From: Betaproteobacteria bacterium MOLA814 | GTDB lineage: Bacteria; Pseudomonadota; Gammaproteobacteria; Burkholderiales; Burkholderiaceae_C | Direction: 5' to 3' | NCBI GenBank assembly: GCA_000496475.1 | Contig: AYMW01000003.1 | Span: forward strand, 546,072 to 610,071 | Length of the DNA stretch: 64,000 nucleotides | In this document: positions 16,528 to 25,177 of the stretch, piece by piece | Layout of the letters: the number at the start of each line of letters is the position of its first letter | Position numbering within the stretch: the first letter of the stretch is position 1 | The notes under the pieces: generated by a model | Databases searched by the model: none | Told to the model about the DNA's origin: nothing | The model's input: only the letters and a program-made list of their open reading frames with translations | Position numbers and translations under genes: made by a program

Positions 16528-17787
16528 GTGGCGACAGAACAACCTCCCATTGATGACGAAGCAGCTGCTGCGCTGGCAGCGGCTGAGGCCGAACAAGCAG
16601 AAGAGACGCCACCGGAGGCACCTGCTGAGCCCGAGTGCCCGAAATGCGAAGAGTGCGCTCCGTGTAAAGCCGGGGCACCTGCATGGATGGCCACGTTTGC
16701 CGACATCGCTATTTTGTTGATGGCATTTTTCGTGTTGATTTTGTCATTTGCCGAAATGAATGTGCCCAAGTTTAAACAAATCAACGGCTCACTTAAAAAC
16801 TCATTCGGTGTGCAGCGCATTATTCCAGTGGTGGAGTCGCCCAAAGGCGTCAGCATCATTGCGCGCAACTTCACACCGTCTATTACCGAGCCAACGCCGC
16901 TGAACACTGTGAAGCAAGAGTCCACAGACGAGCGAAAAATTGAGCCAGAAATCAAAACCGATGATGGCCCTGGCAGCGAACAACCCAGTGAAGCAGCCAA
17001 GGCAGCAGCCAAAGAGGTGGCAAAAGCCTTGGCGACTGAAGTGGCCTCTGGCCAGGTCGAGGTCAGCACCGACAACGGTAAAGTTGTGGTAACTGTGAAC
17101 CAGACACCCAGCGCAGCGCAGTCGGGTGCATCGGGCACCGCTGGCACACAAACGGGCGGTGCGTCAACGCGTGGCGCTAACACTGGTGGTTCTGTGGCCC
17201 AAGACACCATTGACTTGTATGCAAAAGTTGCCCAAGCACAAGCCACTGTTGACACCCAGGTTGAGGTACGTGACACATCTGGCGCGGGTAGTTCTGCAAG
17301 CGCCGGTGGCGGCACGGGCTCGGCTGACAAGGCTCAAACCGACAACGAGTTTGCCCGCATTCGCAAAGAGTTGGCCAAAGAGATAGAGGCTGGAAAGGCC
17401 GAGGTTGAACGCGACGGAGCCAGAATCATTATTCGTCTGGCCGAGCAAGGCTCGTTCACCTCAGGCTCAGCAGACTTGCAACGTGGCTTTACGAACGTGC
17501 TCAACAGTGTTGGGAAGTCCATTGCCGACAGCCAGGGTCGTATCTTTATTGAAGGTCATACGGACAACGTGCCCGTTGTGTTCAACGACAGGTTCAAGTC
17601 CAACTGGGACTTGTCGGGTGCACGCTCAGGCGCAGTGGCCGATTACCTCACGGGCAGGGCTGGCGTACCGGAAGGGCGCATGAGCGTCAGTGGCTTTGCT
17701 GACACCCGTCCCATTGACTCCAACGACACGGCAGCTGGTCGGTCTCGCAACCGTCGCATCGAGGTCATTATTGATGGTGGCGGCTAA
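16528..17787 (+). CDS. pomB: Flagellar stator subunit, PomB/MotB family with OmpA domain
   Basis: Partner of PomA that anchors the stator to peptidoglycan. The start is a GTG at 16528. A Cys-rich stretch (CPKCEECAPC) precedes the single membrane helix at about residues 52-73. Asp59 in MATFAD is the ion-binding residue. The following FAEMNVPKFKQINGSLKNSF is the PomB-type plug-side segment. A long Ala/Thr/Gly-rich linker leads to an OmpA-type peptidoglycan-binding domain (about 300-415) with IEGHTDNVPV and RNRRIEV. The linker makes it longer (419 residues) than typical MotB or PomB. The four cysteines before the helix could bind metal or form disulfides. Confidence 0.9.
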   Translation: MATEQPPIDDEAAAALAAAEAEQAEETPPEAPAEPECPKCEECAPCKAGAPAWMATFADIAILLMAFFVLILSFAEMNVPKFKQINGSLKNSFGVQRIIPVVESPKGVSIIARNFTPSITEPTPLNTVKQESTDERKIEPEIKTDDGPGSEQPSEAAKAAAKEVAKALATEVASGQVEVSTDNGKVVVTVNQTPSAAQSGASGTAGTQTGGASTRGANTGGSVAQDTIDLYAKVAQAQATVDTQVEVRDTSGAGSSASAGGGTGSADKAQTDNEFARIRKELAKEIEAGKAEVERDGARIIIRLAEQGSFTSGSADLQRGFTNVLNSVGKSIADSQGRIFIEGHTDNVPVVFNDRFKSNWDLSGARSGAVADYLTGRAGVPEGRMSVSGFADTRPIDSNDTAAGRSRNRRIEVIIDGGG

Positions 17788-17805
17788 CTTTAAAGATTGA
17801 TTCGC

Positions 17806-18726
17806 ATGCTAGACGCCGCCGCTACCGCACTCGCCCTGCCCTACCCCAGTCTCATCAAAGCGATACGCGAGTTGCTGCTAGACCCCCATGTGCAGGTCCC
17901 TCCCAGGCAGGTTTTGAGCTTGCCCAATGGCGGCAAATTACTGGTGATGCCCGCCAGCGACCGCACGGTGGCGATGACCAAACTGATCACCTATGTGGGC
18001 GACAACCCCGCGCGCGGTCTGCCCACCATCCAAGGCAATATCGTGGTGTTTGATGCACTCACTGGTCAACATCTGAGCACTTTACACGGCCCAACCGTCA
18101 CCGCCAGACGCACTGCTGCGGTGTCCGTAGTGGCCGCTCAATTGCTGGCGACGCGCACAGATGGCCCACTGCTGGTGGTCGGTGCTGGCGTACAGGGTCG
18201 GTCGCATCTGGAGGCCTTTCACAGCGGCCTCGGCGTCCAAGAGGTCTGGGTGGCCTCACGCAGCGCTGCCAGCGCCAACGCCTTGGTGGCCCACGCCCAA
18301 TCTATGGGCATGACGGCGCGACGTGTAGACGACCCCAACGCCGCATTGGCCCACTGCCCCTTGGTTGTCAGCGCGACCAGCGCACAGGAAGTGGCTTTAC
18401 ACAACAACCCGCGAGACGATGCATTTGTGGCTGCTGTGGGCGCTTTCACCCCGCTGATGGTGGAGTGGTCAGCCCGGGTATGCCAGCATGTCGCCGCAAA
18501 TGGTACCTTGGTCGTAGACACCAGCGATGCCGTTCATGAAGCTGGCGACTTGTTGCAAGCGCACATCGATGTTGCAGCGCTGCCGACCTTGGCAGATGTG
18601 GTTCATCGTGAAGCCCTGAGGAGCGCACAGTCACAGGCAAGCTCGGGGCCAGTCTTCTTCAAAAGTTGCGGCTGGGGTGGCTGGGACTTGGCCGCCGCAC
18701 GCTGCGTGGTGGCATCGTTGGCTTAG
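17806..18726 (+). CDS. Ornithine cyclodeaminase / mu-crystallin family NAD(P)-dependent protein
   Basis: A 306-residue enzyme of the ornithine cyclodeaminase/mu-crystallin family. Many members reduce cyclic imino acids (delta-1-pyrroline-2-carboxylate or piperideine-2-carboxylate) instead. The Rossmann motif is VVGAGVQGRSHLEAF near residue 125. The substrate side has KLITYVGDNPARGLPTIQG, and VVDTSDAVHEAGDL sits near the C-terminus. The ATG at 17806 is chosen over a TTG at 17797. It follows pomB by 18 bases on the same strand, perhaps by chance placement in the flagellar region. Exact substrate cannot be told. Confidence 0.82.
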   Translation: MLDAAATALALPYPSLIKAIRELLLDPHVQVPPRQVLSLPNGGKLLVMPASDRTVAMTKLITYVGDNPARGLPTIQGNIVVFDALTGQHLSTLHGPTVTARRTAAVSVVAAQLLATRTDGPLLVVGAGVQGRSHLEAFHSGLGVQEVWVASRSAASANALVAHAQSMGMTARRVDDPNAALAHCPLVVSATSAQEVALHNNPRDDAFVAAVGAFTPLMVEWSARVCQHVAANGTLVVDTSDAVHEAGDLLQAHIDVAALPTLADVVHREALRSAQSQASSGPVFFKSCGWGGWDLAAARCVVASLA

Positions 18727-18813
18727 CGTCATTGCCAGTACAAGTCAGTGCAAGTCAGTACAACTGCCAGAGCCATTAGAGCGTTAAAGACAACATCAAC
18801 TCGCGCCGCCTTG

Positions 18814-18831
18814 ACAAGGTGTACGCCTTGT
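18814..18831. repeat. Small hairpin in the convergent gap after the cyclodeaminase gene
   Basis: ACAAGG-TGTACG-CCTTGT, a six-base perfect inverted repeat followed by TAA. It sits between two convergent genes and could be a weak bidirectional terminator; there is no clear T-tract. Nearby at 18740-18765 are short AAGTCAGT direct repeats. Confidence 0.3.
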
Positions 18832-18859
18832 TAATGGCCGCACGCGACACAGCGGGCGC

Positions 18860-19921
18860 TTACTGTGGCGCCACCTCTTTTTTAGGTGGTGCAGTCGCTG
18901 GATAAACAATCACTTGGTCGCTTTTGTTGCCAGCGCTTTGTTGCTGCAGAGCCTCTAGATAACGCTGCTTTTGCAACGTAATGAGGGCTTGGACATCGCG
19001 TTTGAGCGGCTCCACCTGGCCCACTGCGCCTTTGAGCGATTTGACCTCAGTGCCCAAAGATGCCAACGCACCAGCTTGGCGCTTGAGTTGCCCATCCAGT
19101 TCGCCGACCTGCTTGACGAGCGACTGGTTACCCGCTTCAATCGACTTGGCGGCTTCTTTGGGCAAATTGGCGACCAGTGCGTTGGACTCGACCAATGCGG
19201 TTTTTACGCTCTCTTCTAACTGCGTTTGTGCTTGCAACAACGCCGCGTTTTGCTCTCCGGATTGAGCCAACGAACGGGTCATGGCATTGATACCCTCAAT
19301 ACCCGCATTCAACTCAACCACCCGTTTGCCGACGGCCAACAGCATATTGTCAGCTTGGTCCATACGACTTTGCAACGATGCCGACATTGCAAAAAAAACA
19401 CCCGTGGCGACCAATAACAAGCTGGCACTTACACCCAGCACTATTTTGCTGGTCAGTGCGGCTTTCACCAACGCACCGTCAACCAATTGTGTGGCAGCGC
19501 GTAGTTCCTCAGCCAACCCTGTTGCCACCGTGGCCGAGCGTGCAGCGACGTCTGCGGAGTCAAGCACGACGGCGCTCAGTGCGTCAAGGTGGTCTTGTAC
19601 CTCTCGGGTTAAGCCCACACTTAATGTTTCTTCTGGCTCAAGCTCATTCGCCTCGTCTATCACTTCTTGCTCGTCAATGATTGGGTTTCTTTTGCGCTGG
19701 ACGTGCGCGACATCGCCTGGGTCGAGGCCTTGGTTGTCATCCAGCTCGGCTTCCACTGGCGGTGCTTTGTTAAACACCGCATCGCCACCGACGTCATCAG
19801 GCGTGGTGGCAGCGGCCTGCGCAATTAAGTTCTCAGCGCCCGCCAGGTCAGAGGCCTCTGATTCCGGCACGGTTGGCTGTGCTTCAAAACCTTGGCTTGC
19901 TTGCTTGTCGTCATCGCTCAT
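18860..19921 (-). CDS. Unknown single-pass membrane protein with long periplasmic coiled coil
   Basis: Not recognised. The 353 residues have three parts. Residues 1-160 are an acidic, likely disordered, cytoplasmic region ending in helices. A single membrane helix lies near residues 170-190 (IVLGVSASLLLVATGVFFAM). Then comes a roughly 130-residue coiled coil (SLQSRMDQADNMLLAVGKRV ... QLKRQAGALASLGTEVKSLK) and a Lys/Pro-rich tail. The ATG overlaps the stop of the preceding gene (ATGA at 19918-19921). It is third in a block that follows flhB. The layout suggests a scaffold that reaches from cytoplasm to periplasm. Confidence 0.75.
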   Translation of the reverse strand: MSDDDKQASQGFEAQPTVPESEASDLAGAENLIAQAAATTPDDVGGDAVFNKAPPVEAELDDNQGLDPGDVAHVQRKRNPIIDEQEVIDEANELEPEETLSVGLTREVQDHLDALSAVVLDSADVAARSATVATGLAEELRAATQLVDGALVKAALTSKIVLGVSASLLLVATGVFFAMSASLQSRMDQADNMLLAVGKRVVELNAGIEGINAMTRSLAQSGEQNAALLQAQTQLEESVKTALVESNALVANLPKEAAKSIEAGNQSLVKQVGELDGQLKRQAGALASLGTEVKSLKGAVGQVEPLKRDVQALITLQKQRYLEALQQQSAGNKSDQVIVYPATAPPKKEVAPQ

Positions 19922-20379
19922 GGTGTCTTTCTCCTAGCCAGCGTGGCCTTGATACGGTGTTGTGCGTTCAGCGACGAGTCGCTGGGTAATGCGTGTTGTC
20001 GATCAAGGGGTTTGATCTGCACTTTTAATTGTTTGTTGACCTCTTGAAGTCGCGCTAACCGCGCCTTGAAGTCCATACGTTGGGTTGATGGCCCGCCGCT
20101 TGGCGGCGCCAATGCTGAGGTCTCAAGCAATGTGGCCTTCGCTATGGCGGCTAGCACTGCAGGCGGTGGCGCACTGACTCTTAACAGCGCCGATGGGCGA
20201 ACCACCATGGGCCCCGCACCGGGTGGCTTTACCGCCGGCACGGCTGTCTTTGCACCCCCTACATCACGCGCCATACCGTCGGGCGCTTTGCCTGTTGCGC
20301 GAGCCGCAGCCTTGCCAGTGCCGTCTAAGCTCACTGTGTGTGGTGATCGACTTGCAATAATTGGGGGTTTTGTTGCCAT
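19918..20379 (-). CDS. Unknown small basic protein in the SPOR-gene block
   Basis: Not recognised. The 153 residues are rich in Ala, Pro, Lys and Arg, and there is no signal peptide or membrane helix. The first 100 residues look disordered. A short helical stretch follows (FKARLARLQEVNKQLKVQIK, about 105-124), and the tail is basic (RIKATLARRKTP). It lies 26 bases after the SPOR gene and overlaps the next gene by four bases, so it is very likely translated as part of the three-gene unit. A cytoplasmic adaptor for the two membrane proteins on either side is a guess. Confidence 0.65.
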   Translation of the reverse strand: MATKPPIIASRSPHTVSLDGTGKAAARATGKAPDGMARDVGGAKTAVPAVKPPGAGPMVVRPSALLRVSAPPPAVLAAIAKATLLETSALAPPSGGPSTQRMDFKARLARLQEVNKQLKVQIKPLDRQHALPSDSSLNAQHRIKATLARRKTP

Positions 20380-20405
20380 GTTCAGTGGACGCGTTCTTGG
20401 ACTAG

Positions 20406-22070
20406 TTAAGGGGTAACCATGTCGGCACGAACAGATCTAGCCGAACGAACCCAATGCTCTTTGATAGAGTCGGCAGAAGTTGCAAAAGCTTGTGCGCTTA
20501 GCCTGTTGACGAATGGCCCTTTCAACACGACAACGTGGCGCTCCTTGTTGCTGCGCTTCAACACGGCCACCGGGTACAGGCCTGTCAGTTGCGGTCTACC
20601 GGCTATCCATTGGCGGGCTTTCGCCTCGTTGCCAACCGATACATACTGAATCACCCACGCCCCCGGGGGAAGGCCTTGCACCCAAGCATTGCCGTCGGGC
20701 AACTTGGTATCTGCCACAACTTGAATAGCAGCCGCGGCCGCAGGTGTGGTCCCGAGCGTTGGCTCATCTGTAACGTCTAGCGAGGCGTTGGGACCCAACG
20801 GCTCAAGCGGCTGAGTCGGCGTTTCTGGCAATACCGGCGCGGCTAACAGCCTAGATGACACCGCCTGTGCAGCGTCAGGTTGCAAGCTTTGCAACACACG
20901 CTCAATTTGTAAATCTGTACGCACACCATCCCACACCGGGTCAAGCGTCAACAGGGGTGACGGTACTGCAGACTCAGTTTCAGAACTACTTACACCTGGT
21001 TGCTCTTGTGTATCGGCTTTAAGCGCCCCGGCTATGCGAGCGGTGACTGCTTGTATGTCTGGCGCAGGCTGCGCCACCAGCGCTGGGGCCTGTGGGTCAG
21101 CGCCTTGAGCCATAAGTTGGTTGGCGTCAATTTCAGATGGTGTGGCATCAAGCGTGGGCTCGGGCTCGGGCGCATCCGCAGCGCCGACTGAAGCGTCAAT
21201 TTTTTGTAGCCATGCTTGCATAGCCTGTGTAGATGCATCGCGGTATTTAGAAGACAGCGTCAACACGGCAGCCACCGACAGCAGCAGCACTGTGGCGCCG
21301 CCCAGCAGCCACCATTTGACGCTGCCCCCGCGCCGTGGCTGGTCCGTATCGTCTGCATTGTTGCCACCAGGCTGGCTGTGCTGGGCCACTGCGTCCAGCA
21401 GTGCTTGCTCAGCCACGGGGTCGCGCTTTGCCAAATCCAAGTCGGCGTTACCGTCCAAACCTAACTCGTCGTGGTGGCCTATCAAGCCCAGTCGCTCTAG
21501 CAATGCCGTGGCAGGATGCTCCAAGCCCGCCAGCGTGGACTTGCTTAAAAACACCTGCCCGGCGTCGGCGTCTAAAGCCTCTACGGTCCAGCGCGACATG
21601 CGTTTGCCAAATGCGGACAGGTCTTTTTCCAACTTGCTGGTGGTGTTGACCAGCAGCACCACACGCACATTGGCACCGGGAAAATCGTTGACCAATCTGG
21701 CCAATAACTCTAGCTGTGAGGTCTGTACGGAGCGCGCATCGTGCAACACCAAAATTCGCGCGGGCAAACTAGGTCCTTGCGTAGAGACCGCGTCGTCTAG
21801 CGACATGGGCGCCAACACATCGTTGAAGCGCTTTATAAGCGCTTCAGAGCTGCTGGGAAAGTACACCTCAACATGCACGCCTTCATGGCGACGCAGTTGT
21901 TGCACCAAAATTTTGCCGTAATGTTCCAGCAACACATCGCTGTCACTGGCCAGCATCAGACTTTGGCGCTTGCCCAGCAATGCGCCAAAGGCCAAGGCCA
22001 TGCGGTCGCGGTCGGCATCGCGTAAGAATAAGTCGTCGTCGCCGAATTGAGGGCTTACTGAGTCTGTCAT
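20406..22070 (-). CDS. DamX-like membrane protein: degenerate ATPase-like domain, membrane helix, SPOR domain
   Basis: A 554-residue inner-membrane protein. Residues 1-210 resemble an AAA/MshM-type domain (ARILVLHDARSVQTSQLELL, LVNDFPGANVRVVLLVN) but have no Walker A, so ATP hydrolysis is unlikely. A membrane helix lies near residues 252-272 (WWLLGGATVLLLSVAAVLTL). A long Pro/Ala/Asp-rich periplasmic linker leads to a C-terminal SPOR-like domain (AWVIQYVSVGNEAKARQWIA ... VVVLKGPFVNRLSAQAFATS), which binds denuded peptidoglycan in this family. DamX of enterobacteria has the same layout and acts in division. It starts 50 bases after flhB, so it is probably read with the flagellar series. Confidence 0.75.
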   Translation of the reverse strand: MTDSVSPQFGDDDLFLRDADRDRMALAFGALLGKRQSLMLASDSDVLLEHYGKILVQQLRRHEGVHVEVYFPSSSEALIKRFNDVLAPMSLDDAVSTQGPSLPARILVLHDARSVQTSQLELLARLVNDFPGANVRVVLLVNTTSKLEKDLSAFGKRMSRWTVEALDADAGQVFLSKSTLAGLEHPATALLERLGLIGHHDELGLDGNADLDLAKRDPVAEQALLDAVAQHSQPGGNNADDTDQPRRGGSVKWWLLGGATVLLLSVAAVLTLSSKYRDASTQAMQAWLQKIDASVGAADAPEPEPTLDATPSEIDANQLMAQGADPQAPALVAQPAPDIQAVTARIAGALKADTQEQPGVSSSETESAVPSPLLTLDPVWDGVRTDLQIERVLQSLQPDAAQAVSSRLLAAPVLPETPTQPLEPLGPNASLDVTDEPTLGTTPAAAAAIQVVADTKLPDGNAWVQGLPPGAWVIQYVSVGNEAKARQWIAGRPQLTGLYPVAVLKRSNKERHVVVLKGPFVNRLSAQAFATSADSIKEHWVRSARSVRADMVTP

Positions 22071-22120
22071 ATGTGCATGCTGGCTGGTTTTTAACAGTCA
22101 GCGTTTGTGAGGTGTCTGTG

Positions 22121-23263
22121 TCATTGCAATTTACCCGATGCGTCGAAGGCCATGCCACTCGGTACAACTGGCTTGGGTTTTTGCATGCCCTGCTGTCCCG
22201 GACGAATGCTGTCTAAGCTAAAGACGTAAGCAATCACTTGCGCAACCGCCACATACAAGTCCTCAGGCACAGTTTGGTCGATCTCGGTGGTAAAAAACAG
22301 TGCCCTGGCCAAAGGTGGCGCTTCAAATATGTACACGCCATGGGCCTTGGCTTCTTCGCGAATACCAGCGGCCATTAGGTCAGCGCCCTTGGCAACCACC
22401 GTTGGCGCACCATCGCCCGTTGGGTCGTAAGACAGGGCCACAGCGAAGTGCTCTGGGTTGGTAATGACCACATCGGCGTCCTTCACATTTTGCATCATGC
22501 GTTGGTCAGACATTTCACGCTGCCGCCTGCGGATTTGAGCCTTCACTTCAGGGCGGCCTTCTATGTCTTTGTACTCGTCCTTGACCTCTTGCTTGGTCAT
22601 TTTCATGCGCTTGTTGAATTCGTACTTTTGCCATGGCACATCAATGGCGGCGATGACCACCAGCGACAACGTCACAAACAGCGCAGACTTGGCGATTAAA
22701 TCGCCAGCGCTTTGCAGGGCCGGCTCTAGCGGCATACGGCCAATTTGGACCAACGACTCAAGGTTGAGGTTGATCATCAGGATCAGAACACCAGTGACCA
22801 GCGAAAACTTCAGCACAGCCTTGACCAGCTCTACCAAGGCCTTGGTACCAAACATCCGTTTGAAACCTTCAAGGGGATTGATTTTGCTAGCCTTTGGCGC
22901 AATGGACTTGAGTGAAAACAGGTAACCACCTGTCGCGCCCGAAGCCAAAATAGCCAGCACAATGGTGGCGATAAACACGGGAATGACCACGATAAATGCA
23001 TTGATGGCCTGTGTGCCAAACGTGAGTGGCAACAAATCAGGCGACAACAGTGTTGTGCGGTCAAACATGAAGCCCGCTTTAAACACCCCTATTAATTTGG
23101 TAATGAGCGCGCCACCGGTCAACACCATGAGGGCCACAGCGCCGATCATAACGGTGGCGCCTGGCATCTCTGTGGAGCGCGCAACTTGGCCATCGTCGCG
23201 CGCTTTTTGAAGTTTGCGCGCGGTGGGCTCTTCCGTTTTTTCTGCGCCGGTGTCTTCAGACAT
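22121..23263 (-). CDS. flhB: Flagellar export switch protein FlhB (NPEH variant)
   Basis: Inner-membrane export-gate protein that switches substrate class after hook completion. The 380 residues contain the conserved N-terminal GAEKTEEPTARKLQKARDDG and four membrane segments between about 30 and 210. The cytoplasmic domain carries an autocleavage motif that reads NPEH (in VVITNPEHFAVALSYDP) instead of the usual NPTH. Asn and Pro, which carry out the cleavage, are kept. It follows fliR by 14 bases. A separate FhlB-like protein is encoded at 9174-9455. Confidence 0.97.
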   Translation of the reverse strand: MSEDTGAEKTEEPTARKLQKARDDGQVARSTEMPGATVMIGAVALMVLTGGALITKLIGVFKAGFMFDRTTLLSPDLLPLTFGTQAINAFIVVIPVFIATIVLAILASGATGGYLFSLKSIAPKASKINPLEGFKRMFGTKALVELVKAVLKFSLVTGVLILMINLNLESLVQIGRMPLEPALQSAGDLIAKSALFVTLSLVVIAAIDVPWQKYEFNKRMKMTKQEVKDEYKDIEGRPEVKAQIRRRQREMSDQRMMQNVKDADVVITNPEHFAVALSYDPTGDGAPTVVAKGADLMAAGIREEAKAHGVYIFEAPPLARALFFTTEIDQTVPEDLYVAVAQVIAYVFSLDSIRPGQQGMQKPKPVVPSGMAFDASGKLQ

Positions 23264-23277
23264 GCATTACCTTTGTT

Positions 23278-24048
23278 CTAACCGGGTCCAGCCCAGTCGC
23301 GCAACATGACAAACGACTGCATCCACAGCCACTCCATGCGCCCGCCTATGCTGCCCATTGACAACACGAGAATAATCAATCCAGCCAACACCATGGCGGG
23401 AAAGCCGACTGCAAAAATATTCAAGCTTGGTGCGGCCTTGGTGACGACACCCAAACCTACGTTGATGAACAACAGGGTCACCATGACGGGCAAGGCCATC
23501 AGGACAGCGCCCACAAACATCATAGAGCTCCAAGTGACCATCCTGCCCCAGTGATTTTGATCCAACAAGCTTTCACCTATGGGCAACACGTGAAAACTTT
23601 CAAGCACCAGCCCCATCAAAATAGCATGCCCACCGCTGCCGACAAAGATAAGCGTTGACATGATGAGTAGCAGCTGGGCTATGACTGGGACGTTACCAAC
23701 GTTGGGGTCCATCATGTTCGCCATGGACAAACCCATTGAGGCCGAGATGCTTTGACCCGCCACCACCATGGCCGCCACCACAATTTGCAGCACCAAACCC
23801 ATAGAAGCGCCAATGAATATTTGGTTGAACACTTCCAGCAAACCAGCACCAGACACTGGGTCTAAGGTGGGCCAGTCGTGCAAGGGATAAATCATCCATG
23901 TGAGCGTCAGACCCAACAAGACACGGATGCGAACATTGACCGCATTTTGTGAAAACAAGGGCGCTGTCATCAGCAACGCTGAAACCCGCAGCATAGGCCA
24001 CAGAAAACTGTAAAAACGCTCAATGATGTCGGCGGCGAGTAGGTTCAC
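23278..24048 (-). CDS. fliR: Flagellar export gate protein FliR
   Basis: Core of the FliPQR export channel in the inner membrane. The 256 residues have several hydrophobic helices and typical FliR stretches: LLMTAPLFSQNAVNVRIRVL, IGASMGLVLQIVVAAMVVAG and TLLFINVGLGVVTKAAPSLN. The start is a GTG at 24048, 21 bases after fliQ. Its order in fliP-Q-R-flhB is canonical. Confidence 0.95.
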   Translation of the reverse strand: MNLLAADIIERFYSFLWPMLRVSALLMTAPLFSQNAVNVRIRVLLGLTLTWMIYPLHDWPTLDPVSGAGLLEVFNQIFIGASMGLVLQIVVAAMVVAGQSISASMGLSMANMMDPNVGNVPVIAQLLLIMSTLIFVGSGGHAILMGLVLESFHVLPIGESLLDQNHWGRMVTWSSMMFVGAVLMALPVMVTLLFINVGLGVVTKAAPSLNIFAVGFPAMVLAGLIILVLSMGSIGGRMEWLWMQSFVMLRDWAGPG

Positions 24049-24069
24049 AACAACTGGGGCTGCTGGCGA

Positions 24070-24339
24070 TTACAGAAACAGCGTTGGAATACGCTGGAAA
24101 ATAACCCGGGTAAATTCCACCAAGGTATTGATCTGCCAGCCGCCAAACAAGGCCATGGCCAAGCCAAGCGCCACCAATTTTGGAATAAAGCTCAGCGTCA
24201 TTTCGTTGATAGACGTGGCTGCTTGCAAAATACCAATGATCAAGCCCACACCCAACGCTGTCCCCAGCAGCGGCGCTGAGATCAACGCAGTCATCCACAA
24301 CGCATAGCGCCCTAAGTCAACAACAGTTGCGGTATCCAT
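24070..24339 (-). CDS. fliQ: Flagellar export gate protein FliQ
   Basis: Small inner-membrane gate component with 89 residues and two membrane helices (LWMTALISAPLLGTALGVGL and LVALGLAMALFGGWQINTLV). The conserved loop ATSINEMTLSFIPK between them is typical of FliQ. The ATG lies at 24339, 40 bases after fliP. It fits the canonical fliP-fliQ-fliR order. Confidence 0.96.
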   Translation of the reverse strand: MDTATVVDLGRYALWMTALISAPLLGTALGVGLIIGILQAATSINEMTLSFIPKLVALGLAMALFGGWQINTLVEFTRVIFQRIPTLFL

Positions 24340-24379
24340 ATACGTAAACCTTAAACAGTATGTGCCAGCGGCGCCACGC

Positions 24380-25177
24380 CTAAGGCATCGCGAAACTAGA
24401 AGCCAACGAACCCATGATGAGTGACCAGCCGTCTACCAGCACAAACAGCATGAGCTTGAACGGCATGGAAATCATCATTGGCGACAACATCATCATGCCC
24501 ATGGACATCAGGACGCTGGCCACAATGAGATCAATCACGACAAATGGGATGTAGATTAAAAAGCCAATGGTGAAGGCGCTTTTCAACTCTGAGGTGATGA
24601 AGGCGGGCACCAGCGTCGTAAATGGCACATCGGCAGGCGAAGTGAATGTCGTATTGCGCGCAATGTCCATGAACATGGCAATGTCGTCCTCACGTGTTTG
24701 ATTGAGCATAAAGCCACGTATGGGCGCTTCAGCGGCGGCCAAGGCCACATCAAATGAGGCTTTACCGTCCATGTAGGGCAACAAGGCGTTGCTGTACACC
24801 TCATTGAGCACCGGCTGCATGATGAACAGCGTTAAAAACATGGCCAGCCCCACCAGCACCAAGTTGGGTGGGGTTTGACCAGTGCCCAAAGCTTGACGCA
24901 GCAGCGACATGACAATGATGACGCGCACAAACGAGGTCATCATCAGCAGCAGCGATGGCAACAACGTCAGCGTTGTCATCAGGGCCAACAGCTGCAGCGT
25001 GAGGCTGTATTGCGAGCCGCCAGATGCGTTGGTCACATTGACCAGGGGAATGCCTACACCTCCAACTTGGGCCTGTGCGTGCGCCAATGACGGCATGACC
25101 GCAATAGACAGTGCGCCCAACATGGCCAAGCCGACCACGAGCCAGGCGCGCTGGCGAGAATACAAGCTTGGGTTCAT
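24380..25177 (-). CDS. fliP: Flagellar export gate protein FliP
   Basis: Main subunit of the FliPQR gate. The 265 residues begin with a cleavable signal peptide (residues 1-34, ending SLAHA), normal for FliP. They are followed by membrane helices with LLALMTTLTLLPSLLLMMTS, FVRVIIVMSLLRQALGTGQT and the C-terminal VLMSMGMMMLSPMMISMPFK. It overlaps the fliO stop by four bases (ATGA), a sign of coupled translation. The FliO protein is the usual assembly chaperone for FliP. Confidence 0.97.
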   Translation of the reverse strand: MNPSLYSRQRAWLVVGLAMLGALSIAVMPSLAHAQAQVGGVGIPLVNVTNASGGSQYSLTLQLLALMTTLTLLPSLLLMMTSFVRVIIVMSLLRQALGTGQTPPNLVLVGLAMFLTLFIMQPVLNEVYSNALLPYMDGKASFDVALAAAEAPIRGFMLNQTREDDIAMFMDIARNTTFTSPADVPFTTLVPAFITSELKSAFTIGFLIYIPFVVIDLIVASVLMSMGMMMLSPMMISMPFKLMLFVLVDGWSLIMGSLASSFAMP

